From: Candidatus Rokuibacteriota bacterium
Lineage (GTDB): Bacteria > Methylomirabilota > Methylomirabilia > Rokubacteriales > CSP1-6
Assembly (NCBI GenBank): GCA_016201645.1
Contig: JACQCL010000201.1
Span: 1 to 6,634, forward strand
Direction: 5' to 3'
DNA length: 6,634 bases
Below are positions 1-5,093 of this stretch, piece after piece. Below the pieces are notes generated by a model that had not been told where the DNA came from, did not search any database, and saw nothing but the letters and a program-made list of their open reading frames with translations. Numbering within the stretch: the stretch's first letter is position 1; the number at the start of each line of letters is the position of its first letter. Position numbers and translations under genes: made by a program.

Positions 1-285
1 GACAGAATCATCCCCGTACTCGTTGAAGACCCGCTCGTAAAGCTCTTCTGCCCGCTTGACCCCGACCGCGCCGGAGGCGGACCCCGTTCCCACCTGATCG
101 AGGAACTCGTCGAGGAACAAGCGCCTGAGGGACTTGGCCGACCGGGAATAACGGGCAAAGAGAGCGCCCTTCACGACCTCGGGCAGGTTGACGAGCGCAA
201 AAACCGGGCCGTCGAGGTTCGTGAAGTGCGGGGCCAGCGCCTCTTGTTCGTCGGAGGTGAACGTCTCGGCGGGGGCGTCGCTCAT
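1..285 (-). CDS. thyX: FAD-dependent thymidylate synthase-like protein (ThyX family), N-terminal part
   Basis: The frame is open for 95 codons from the ATG at 285-283 to the window edge, so only the N-terminus is present. It includes FTNLDGPVFALVNLPEVV (about residues 21-38), ARYSRSAKSLRRLFLDEF (44-61) and RAEELYERVFNEYGDDSV (78-95). From memory, these match the conserved beginning of the long ThyX-like proteins (COG1351) of GC-rich uncultivated bacteria. ThyX makes dTMP from dUMP using methylene-tetrahydrofolate and FAD. The diagnostic ThyX motif (RHRxxSxNExSxRY) would lie beyond the window, so catalytic competence cannot be judged. The start is fixed: the codon two before the ATG is the TAG stop of the cyclase gene, in the same frame and separated by one codon. 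No Shine-Dalgarno sequence is evident, so translational coupling to the cyclase is likely. It is the third gene of the minus-strand operon. Confidence 0.8.
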   Translation of the reverse strand, partial: MSDAPAETFTSDEQEALAPHFTNLDGPVFALVNLPEVVKGALFARYSRSAKSLRRLFLDEFLDQVGTGSASGAVGVKRAEELYERVFNEYGDDSV

Positions 286-288
286 TCG

Positions 289-1482
289 CTACCAGACCGC
301 GATCACGCGGGTGGGCCCGCCGGACGCGCCCTTCACCTTCGGCAGTCCCACGAAGACCGTCGCGCCCCGCTCCGGGAGCTTCCCCAGGTTCGCGAGGTTC
401 TCGAGCCCCCACTTGTTGGCCGGCAGGACCGCATAGTGCACCTTGAACTCCTTGGAGGCGCCGTAGTCGAGGGAGAGCGTGTCCACCCCGATCCCGTTGA
501 TCTGGCGCTGCTTGAGGAGAAAATCGGCGGCCTCGGGAGAAAAGCCGGGGAAATGAAGGACCTGCTTGTCATCCATGTTGCGATAGGCCGCCTGGTCCCC
601 GATCCGGGACTCCCACCCGGAATGCATGAAGACCGCGGCGCCGCGCGGAATCCTGCCGTGCCTCCCCTCCCACGCCCTGACATCGTCAATCGTGACCAGC
701 GTGTCAGCATTCGTCTTCGCCCGCTCGTGAACGTGGATCACCACCGCCGGGCAGACGAGGCTTGTCTCCGGGATCTCGTCAGCGGCCCACTTGCCCTTGC
801 CGAAGTGCAGCGGCGCGTCCAGATGGGTGCCGTGATGCTCGTGAACGGTCCACTGGTTGGCGTAATAACCGTCTTTGTCGTGAGTCACCAGGGTCTGGAT
901 CTGGATCGGAGTATACCCGGGCCAGATGGGAGTGGACGAGGAGAGCGTGTGGCTCAGATCGAGGATCTTCTGCCAGGCGGCGGCCTCAGCGCGGGCGACG
1001 AGGGTGAGCGTCGGCGACACGGCCGTCCCGGCTGTCGGGTGCGACCAGGAGACCCGGGCACGACCCTGAACGACGACCGCCTCGCCCGTCGCTTGGACCT
1101 CGTAGCGAAACGGGCCGAGACTCGACTCCGGGGCCACGCGCGGGACTTCCCAGATCACTTCGTCACCTTCGACGTGGGCCGGACTCCGGCGCGGGACCTC
1201 CAGGACCCGTGAGAACGTCGTTCCACCGGGGATGGGACCGGCAAGGCGGATCTGACGGATCTCCTCCCGGTGAGGATTGTGGAGGGTCAGGGTGAAAGCG
1301 ATCGCCGGACCCTCCATCCGGGCCGCGAACTCGAGATCCAGATCCGGTTCAAGGGGATGGGGCGCCCCGATGGCCTCGCCCGCCTCAAAGAGGCCGGCGG
1401 CGGCGACGGACCCCGCGTACTTCAGGAACTCCCGTCGCCGGAGCCCCGCCTCGATGTGCTCGGTGACATTCGGCAAACACAT
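289..1482 (-). CDS. TAT-exported cyclase-family metal-dependent hydrolase with extra N-terminal beta domain
   Basis: This 397-residue protein belongs to the cyclase family (PF04199, COG1878), which includes kynurenine formamidase KynB. Such enzymes are metal-dependent amide or ester hydrolases. The family signature is intact: H216-x-G218-T219-H220-x-D222-x-P224-x-H226-F227 supplies the metal ligands, and H349 and E361 near the C-terminus match the conserved H...E(N)L region. The N-terminus is a Tat signal: R16-R17 in RRREFLK (15-21), then an alanine-rich hydrophobic stretch ending near residue 40. Export to the periplasm is therefore likely. Residues about 47-155 form an extra segment (LTLHNPHREEIRQIRL, PGGTTFSRVLEVP) resembling DUF11-type beta-sandwich repeats. 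Typical family members are about 210-260 residues, so this protein is long. The ATG at 1482-1480 is preceded by GGGAGG with a 7-base spacing. The gene lies 24 bases after the cupin gene and 3 before thyX. The substrate is unknown; tryptophan catabolism is not implied by the neighbours. Confidence 0.88.
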   Translation of the reverse strand: MCLPNVTEHIEAGLRRREFLKYAGSVAAAGLFEAGEAIGAPHPLEPDLDLEFAARMEGPAIAFTLTLHNPHREEIRQIRLAGPIPGGTTFSRVLEVPRRSPAHVEGDEVIWEVPRVAPESSLGPFRYEVQATGEAVVVQGRARVSWSHPTAGTAVSPTLTLVARAEAAAWQKILDLSHTLSSSTPIWPGYTPIQIQTLVTHDKDGYYANQWTVHEHHGTHLDAPLHFGKGKWAADEIPETSLVCPAVVIHVHERAKTNADTLVTIDDVRAWEGRHGRIPRGAAVFMHSGWESRIGDQAAYRNMDDKQVLHFPGFSPEAADFLLKQRQINGIGVDTLSLDYGASKEFKVHYAVLPANKWGLENLANLGKLPERGATVFVGLPKVKGASGGPTRVIAVW

Positions 1483-1495
1483 GGGAGGTCCTCCC
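1483..1495 (-). promoter_or_regulatory. Palindromic ribosome binding site of the cyclase gene
   Basis: On the minus strand GGGAGG (1495-1490) lies 7 bases before the cyclase ATG and is followed, after one A, by its complement CCTCCC (1488-1483). This makes a 13-base near-perfect palindrome immediately before the start codon. The Shine-Dalgarno role is well supported. Folding back on itself would allow only about four base pairs around a short loop, so occlusion of the site is possible but weak. Confidence 0.6.
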
Positions 1496-1506
1496 TCGAC
1501 GTTCGC

Positions 1507-1875
1507 TCATCCCTTCCGGAGGTAACTATCCTGCCCCGTATAGAAATCTTCGCGCGGCGGGGAGAAGATATCAATGACCTCGGTATCCTCCGGAAACCAC
1601 GCCTCGTGCTCCACCCCGGCGGGAATGACGCCGAGGTCGCCGGGGCCGCACGTTCTTTTCTCGTTGCCCAGGCGGAACTCCATCTTCCCCGAGAGGAGCC
1701 AGAAGATCTGCTCGTTGGGATGCCTGTGGGCGGCGGCGTGGGCGCCGGCCTTCATCCGCCAGAAGACCACCATCTCCTTCTCTCCGGTGACGATCCGGCG
1801 CGTGATCTTATCGGTCACCTTCTCCTCCGGGATCCGGTCGAGGTTCATGAATCCTTTCATGACGGGAACCGGCAC
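1507..1875 (-). CDS. Small single-domain cupin protein
   Basis: This 122-residue protein is a single cupin_2 barrel. Motif 1 is G44-x5-H50-x-H52-x2-E55 (HRHPNEQ) followed by G63, and motif 2 is G79-x5-P85-x-G87-x2-H90. The two histidines and glutamate of motif 1 plus H90 give a complete metal-binding set, although the asparagine that often ends motif 2 is missing. The C-terminal FSPPREDF (104-111) is common in stand-alone cupins. No signal peptide is seen, so it is probably cytoplasmic. The start is GTG (1875-1873), supported by GGGAGGAGGT 7 bases upstream; internal ATGs at codons 6 and 10 lack such a site. It is the first gene of the minus-strand unit, directly behind a promoter and 24 bases before the cyclase. 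It could be a small dioxygenase, isomerase or ligand sensor; the sequence does not decide. Confidence 0.88.
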   Translation of the reverse strand: MPVPVMKGFMNLDRIPEEKVTDKITRRIVTGEKEMVVFWRMKAGAHAAAHRHPNEQIFWLLSGKMEFRLGNEKRTCGPGDLGVIPAGVEHEAWFPEDTEVIDIFSPPREDFYTGQDSYLRKG

Positions 1876-1882
1876 GACGAGT

Positions 1883-1892
1883 ACCTCCTCCC
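1883..1892 (-). promoter_or_regulatory. Strong Shine-Dalgarno sequence deciding the GTG start of the cupin gene
   Basis: The minus strand reads GGGAGGAGGT at 1892-1883, nearly the full anti-16S complement, 7 bases before the GTG at 1875. This supports GTG as the true start over the internal ATGs. Confidence 0.8.
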
Positions 1893-1910
1893 TTGAATTC
1901 TGTGCCCCTC

Positions 1911-1939
1911 ACCCTAGCCAGCACGCCCGAGCATGTCAA
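1911..1939 (-). promoter_or_regulatory. Sigma70-like promoter of the cupin-cyclase-thyX operon
   Basis: On the minus strand there is a perfect -35 box TTGACA (1939-1934), a 17-base spacer and a -10 box TAGGGT (1916-1911). The -10 keeps the key T1, A2 and T6 positions but has a GC-rich core. The expected transcription start is near 1904, giving a leader of about 29 bases that contains the strong Shine-Dalgarno sequence. This is a prediction from sequence only. Confidence 0.6.
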
Positions 1940-1945
1940 GCGTCA

Positions 1946-1974
1946 TTGACCGAGACCTGCCCCCATGCTATAAG
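1946..1974 (+). promoter_or_regulatory. Sigma70-like promoter placed for a leaderless lipoprotein mRNA
   Basis: The plus strand has TTGACC (1946-1951; 5 of 6 to consensus), a 17-base spacer, and TATAAG (1969-1974; 5 of 6). Only six bases (GCGCGT) separate the -10 box from the ATG at 1981, so the expected transcription start falls on or next to the A of the start codon. The -35 box lies 6 bases from the -35 box of the opposing promoter; GTCAA (1935-1939) and TTGAC (1946-1950) form an inverted repeat across this point. Confidence 0.6.
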
Positions 1975-1980
1975 GCGCGT

Positions 1981-2310
1981 ATGCATCCGAGACGGCTCAT
2001 CAACATTCTCCTGATCGCCACGCTTGTCGCCGGGTGCGGCGGCCTCAAGTTCGGGAGCGACTTCCCATCCCCGACGAAGGATCTGCTCGCGGTCGGCAAG
2101 ACCACGAAGGCAGACCTGCTCCGCTTCTTCGGCGAACCCCACCAGGTGGGGCTCGACACGGGTGATCCGACGTGGGGGTGGACCTACGTCCAGGCCTTCG
2201 CGAACCGAGAGTTCACCAAGCAGCTCACGGTGCGCTTCGACGACAAAGGGGTCGTGAAGTCCTACTCCTTTGTCTCGAGCTTTCCCGAGGACATGGCGCG
2301 CCTGAAGTAA
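1981..2310 (+). CDS. Small BamE/SmpA-like lipoprotein
   Basis: This 109-residue predicted lipoprotein starts with basic MHPRR, a hydrophobic core, and the lipobox V16-A17-G18-C19. The two glycines after C19 and the lack of Asp at +2 fit outer-membrane sorting in Gram-negative cells. The mature part has the layout of the SmpA/OmlA (BamE-like) fold: VGKTTKADLLRFFGEP (about 38-53), then a short W-containing strand, then KQLTVRFDDKGVVKSYSF (80-97). BamE is an accessory of the outer-membrane beta-barrel assembly machine, but many small lipoproteins share this fold, so a true BamE role is not claimed. An ATG in frame at 1933 would add 16 residues, but that region contains the promoter and would bury the signal peptide, so 1981 is chosen. 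The FAD oxidoreductase gene follows after 22 bases, so co-transcription is likely. Confidence 0.82.
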   Translation: MHPRRLINILLIATLVAGCGGLKFGSDFPSPTKDLLAVGKTTKADLLRFFGEPHQVGLDTGDPTWGWTYVQAFANREFTKQLTVRFDDKGVVKSYSFVSSFPEDMARLK

Positions 2311-2332
2311 GCCGATACCTCGGGTCCGCACT

Positions 2333-3955
2333 ATGGCGGAAGCGAACGAGTACGACGGCATCATCCTGGGAGGTGGCCACAACGGGCTGATCCTCCAGGC
2401 CTACCTTGCCAGGGCGGGCCTTCGGACTCTCACGGTCGAGAAAAACCCGCGCGTCGGGGGCGGCCTCGCGACCGTGGAGGACAACCTTCATCCCGGATTC
2501 CGTCATAACATCCACGCGGTCTTCCTCGAAGGGCTCTCCGCCAGGCCATGGTACCGGGACCTGCAACTCGAGAGCCACGGGGTGCGCACAGTCCGACCCA
2601 CGCTGAACCTCGCCCTGATCCAACGGAGCGGTCGCGCTCTCCGCTGGTACCTGGACCTCAATCAGACCTGCGCCTCCATTGCCGAGTTTTCGAAGAAAGA
2701 CGCCCAGACCTGGCGCCGGATCGCCGAAGACTACCGCGAGATGGTGGACAAGATCGTGGACCCCGAGCTGGCCTCGCCCCCTCTGTCACGGGACAAGAAG
2801 CGCCCCTTCCTCGAGCGGAGCACCCTCGGCCGGAAATACCTCGAGATCGAAGCCCTGACGCCGCGCGAGTTCGTCGAGAGCCACTTCGACAATCTCACGG
2901 TGCGGGCTCTCCTCCTCCATCTCTGCGTCGCCCACGAGTTGGACATCCACGCCCCCAATCAGGGGCTGGTGATCCCGTCGCTGATCGTACACTCGCCCAG
3001 AGCCGAGCTGGCCGTTGGCGGGTCCGCGGTGGTCGCCCAGGGGCTCAGAAGGGCCGTGGAGGCCGCCGGGGGAGAGATCTGGGAAGGACAGAAGATTCGC
3101 GCGATCACCGTGGAGCAGGGCCGGGCCACCGGGATCGAGCTCGCGGATGGGCGACGGATCAAGGCCCGCGCCTTCGTCGCGTCGAGCCTCAATCCCCACC
3201 AGACGCTCCAGGAACTGGTCGGCATGGACAAGCTGAACCCGATGGCGCGGGTGGGACTCCGGGCCTACCTCTATCAGATCGTGGGGCCCCTCTTCGGCGT
3301 TCACCTCTCCCTGAACGAGCCGCCCCGCTATGCGGCGCGGGGAACACACCCGGACGTGGATCAGGCGTTCCTGACCATCCTCGGCCTCGATTCTCCGGAC
3401 CAGATCTACGGCCTCCACGCCCAGTTCGGGCGGGGCGAGCTGGCATCCCGAAAGATCCTCTGGGGAGCGACCCCGACGGCCTTCGATCCGAGCCAGGCTC
3501 CTCCGGGCAAGCACACGGCCTTCATGTGGGAGAAGGTTCCGTACCTCTTGAGTGGCCGGGCGGAAAACTGGGATCAGGCTAAGCTGACCCGGCTGGGAGA
3601 GATCTTGGAGTATTGGCGCTCCTTCGCCCCCAACCTCACCGAGGGCGTGATCCTCCGCCACTTGGCCCACTCACCGCTGGACACGGAGCGCCACCTTCCG
3701 AACATGGCTCGCGGCGACCCCGGCGTCGGCTGGCTTGGAGTAGAGCAGCGAGGCATCAACCGTCCGTTCCCGGGGATTCCGCCGTACCACACCGGAGTCG
3801 TTGGACTCTACCTCTGCGGGGCGTGCACGCACCCGGGAGGCAACATCACGGGTCTGCCCGGTTACAACGCCGCGCGCGCCATCGCCGAAGACCTCAAGCT
3901 CACGCCATGGTGGAATCCCCCCTCCCTCGAAGCGCTCTGGAGCTCGCTCCCCTGA
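2333..3955 (+). CDS. FAD-dependent phytoene desaturase/PYROXD2-like oxidoreductase
   Basis: This 540-residue flavoprotein belongs to the COG1233 group (carotenoid desaturases, isomerases and ketolases, and PYROXD2-like proteins). The N-terminal Rossmann motif is G13-G-G-H-N-G18 with the acidic residue E36 at the end of the second strand and the VGGG turn at 41-44. The GGGHNGL form resembles PYROXD2 rather than classical CrtI (GAGxGGL). The C-terminal FAD closure is GLYLCGACTHPGGNITGLPG (491-510) followed by NAARAIAEDL. Length fits the family. The ATG is 10 bases short of no Shine-Dalgarno match: none is visible upstream, yet the Rossmann motif begins about 12 residues in, as usual. The enzyme probably oxidises or isomerises a hydrophobic, perhaps polyene or lipid, substrate; no carotenoid synthase gene lies in the window, so carotenoid synthesis is not supported. 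It is 22 bases after the lipoprotein gene and 21 before the glycosyltransferase. Confidence 0.88.
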   Translation: MAEANEYDGIILGGGHNGLILQAYLARAGLRTLTVEKNPRVGGGLATVEDNLHPGFRHNIHAVFLEGLSARPWYRDLQLESHGVRTVRPTLNLALIQRSGRALRWYLDLNQTCASIAEFSKKDAQTWRRIAEDYREMVDKIVDPELASPPLSRDKKRPFLERSTLGRKYLEIEALTPREFVESHFDNLTVRALLLHLCVAHELDIHAPNQGLVIPSLIVHSPRAELAVGGSAVVAQGLRRAVEAAGGEIWEGQKIRAITVEQGRATGIELADGRRIKARAFVASSLNPHQTLQELVGMDKLNPMARVGLRAYLYQIVGPLFGVHLSLNEPPRYAARGTHPDVDQAFLTILGLDSPDQIYGLHAQFGRGELASRKILWGATPTAFDPSQAPPGKHTAFMWEKVPYLLSGRAENWDQAKLTRLGEILEYWRSFAPNLTEGVILRHLAHSPLDTERHLPNMARGDPGVGWLGVEQRGINRPFPGIPPYHTGVVGLYLCGACTHPGGNITGLPGYNAARAIAEDLKLTPWWNPPSLEALWSSLP

Positions 3956-3960
3956 GCGCT
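3931..3960 (+). other. Possible hairpin across the oxidoreductase stop codon
   Basis: AGCGCTC (3931-3937) pairs with GAGCGCT (3954-3960), and inside it GGAG (3939-3942) can pair with CTCC (3947-3950) around CTCG. The stop codon TGA (3953-3955) lies in the structure. No run of T follows, so a classical intrinsic terminator is not supported. At this GC content such a repeat could be chance. Confidence 0.3.
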
Positions 3961-3976
3961 CCCGCGCGACCCTGAC

Positions 3977-4969
3977 ATGCGCTGGTTGATCGTGCTGCCG
4001 TTCGAGCGCCCCGAGCACATGGGCATGGACTTCCGGGACGAGCTCCTCGCCCTGGGCCACGAGGTCAAGACCTTCGCCTACCGGCGGGACAACCCGCTCT
4101 ACAAAAACGTCGGCACCAAGGAAGCCTACCAGCTCTGGATTCTGCGGCGCCTGGAACGCGCCTGTCTGGACTGGCATCCCCAGGTGGTCCTCGTGATCAA
4201 AGGGGGCCCCATCACGCCCGGCGTGATCCGCCGCGTCAAGAAACGCCTGGACGCGGTGTTCCTGAATTTTTTCCCCGACAACCCGCTCTGGATGATCCCG
4301 TTCGAGTGCATCGAGGCGTACGACGTCTTCTTCACCAAGGAGCGCTACGCGCTCCGAAGCCTCCAGCAGGTGGGCCTCACCAACCTCTACTATCTGCCGA
4401 TGTACTGCGTGCCGGCGATGCATCATCCCGTCACGCTGACTCCCGAGGAGCAGCAGCGCTACGGGAGTGCAATCTCCTTCGTCGGGAGCCATTACCCTTA
4501 CCGCGAGAGGTTCGTCCGGGAGCTCATCGGCTATCCCGTCAGGCTCTGGGGATCCGGCTGGCGGGACGCGAGCGACCCGGCGCTCCGCCAGATGATCGCG
4601 GGCCCGGCCGTCTGGGGACGCGCCAAGCTCGCGGTCTATTCGGGCTCGCTCCTGTCGCTGAACCACCACCATCCGATGAACGACATCGTGGGGGTGAACA
4701 CCCGCGCCTTCGAACTGGCCGCCAGCGGGGCGTGCCAGGTAGTGGACTTGAAGGAAGAGCTTGAACATCTCTTCAAGCCGGGAGAGGAGGTCGTGGCGTA
4801 CCGCGACCTCGGGGAGCTCAAGCGCCAGCTCGATTTCTACCTGGCCCATCCCGACGAGGCGCGGGCGATCGGCGACAACGCCCTCAGGCGCGCGCTCGGC
4901 GAGCACACGCTCCGCCACCGGATCGAGGAGATGCTGGCCGCCATCGCCGACCGCTTCGGCCTCCGCTGA
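3977..4969 (+). CDS. CgeB-family glycosyltransferase-like protein
   Basis: This 330-residue protein resembles the COG4641 'spore maturation protein CgeB' family, whose C-terminal half is a GT-B-type glycosyltransferase domain (Glyco_trans_1_2, PF13524). The N-terminal half begins with a Rossmann-like strand MRWLIVLPF and includes LVIKGGPITPGVIRRVKK (72-89) and LNFFPDNP (96-103), which is common in this family. The C-terminal half has LNHHHPMNDIVGVNTRAFE (228-246), AASGACQVVD (248-257) and LFKPGEEVVAY (265-275), matching the N...RxFExxAxGa...lf.pGeE signature that binds the nucleotide-sugar. A helical end (LAHPDEARAIGDNALRRA) is also typical. There is no signal or membrane segment, so it acts in the cytoplasm. 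The donor and acceptor are not identifiable; sporulation is not implied. No Shine-Dalgarno sequence is visible, and the ATG is 21 bases after the oxidoreductase stop. It is the last gene of this cluster before the inverted-repeat element. Confidence 0.82.
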   Translation: MRWLIVLPFERPEHMGMDFRDELLALGHEVKTFAYRRDNPLYKNVGTKEAYQLWILRRLERACLDWHPQVVLVIKGGPITPGVIRRVKKRLDAVFLNFFPDNPLWMIPFECIEAYDVFFTKERYALRSLQQVGLTNLYYLPMYCVPAMHHPVTLTPEEQQRYGSAISFVGSHYPYRERFVRELIGYPVRLWGSGWRDASDPALRQMIAGPAVWGRAKLAVYSGSLLSLNHHHPMNDIVGVNTRAFELAASGACQVVDLKEELEHLFKPGEEVVAYRDLGELKRQLDFYLAHPDEARAIGDNALRRALGEHTLRHRIEEMLAAIADRFGLR

Positions 4970-4981
4970 TGCCCCCGCAGA

Positions 4982-5059
4982 GGGGTCAGGTCTTGCAATG
5001 CGACATGCCTAGTCCTGGCGCGCCGGCCGTTGGAGTATTGGATTGCAAGACCTGACCCC
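4982..5059. mobile_element. RAYT/IS200-type miniature inverted-repeat element
   Basis: GGGGTCAGGTCTTGCAAT (4982-4999) is repeated exactly as its reverse complement at 5042-5059, with 42 bases between. An 18-base perfect inverted repeat is far above chance for an intergenic gap. The sequence GGGGTCAGGTCTTGCA, recalled from experience, is a terminus found dispersed in many bacterial genomes next to REP-associated Y1 tyrosine transposases (RAYT, IS200-like). No transposase frame of useful size is present, so this would be a non-autonomous remnant moved in trans. Single-stranded DNA or RNA could form a stable 18-bp hairpin. There is no T-run, so it is not a normal terminator, though it may slow transcription from the glycosyltransferase side. 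Confidence 0.75.
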
Positions 5060-5080
5060 GGTGGAGGGACCCCGGTGGAG
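5054..5080 (+). repeat. Two tandem copies of GACCCCGGTGGAG
   Basis: The 13-mer GACCCCGGTGGAG occurs at 5054-5066 and 5068-5080, separated by one G (14-base period). The GACCCC of the first copy is also the outer end of the right inverted repeat, so the duplication involves the edge of the mobile element plus flanking DNA. The second copy lies just before the Shine-Dalgarno region of the next gene. Confidence 0.85.
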
Positions 5081-5093
5081 CGAGGGGCCTAGC

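Noticed and set aside
8..412. A 134-codon minus-strand frame at the left edge.
   Set aside because: It runs out of frame through both the thyX start and the cyclase end and is an Arg/Gly-rich shadow. The real minus-strand frame there is the edge-truncated thyX at 1-285.
226..1212. A 328-codon open frame on the plus strand.
   Set aside because: It lies opposite the well-supported cyclase gene, is rich in Arg, Gly and Pro with no family motif, and is a typical antisense shadow of GC-rich coding DNA.
1933..1980. An upstream in-frame ATG that would lengthen the lipoprotein by 16 residues.
   Set aside because: The added segment contains the predicted -35 and -10 boxes and would place polar residues before the signal peptide. 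The start at 1981 gives a canonical lipoprotein signal.
2548..3582. A 344-codon open frame on the plus strand inside the flavoenzyme gene.
   Set aside because: It is out of frame with the FAD protein and of low complexity (Arg/Pro/Gly-rich), as expected from a shifted GC-rich gene.
2333..3955. Reading the flavoenzyme as a carotenoid desaturase (crtI).
   Set aside because: The GGGHNGL motif and overall pattern are closer to PYROXD2-like members, and no crtB or other carotenoid gene is present in the window.
3671..4918. A 415-codon open frame on the minus strand.
   Set aside because: It is antisense to the end of the flavoenzyme gene and most of the glycosyltransferase gene, both of which have clear motifs. 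Its translation has no recognisable domain and no ribosome site.
5043..5093. A TTG start that would lengthen the threonine synthase-like protein by 17 residues.
   Set aside because: The codons lie within the mobile inverted repeat and the tandem repeat. The ATG at 5094 has a good ribosome site and fits the usual distance to the zinc ribbon.
4970..5093. Intrinsic terminator after the glycosyltransferase gene.
   Set aside because: The hairpin arms are long and strong, but no T-run follows and the sequence matches a mobile-repeat terminus better than a terminator.
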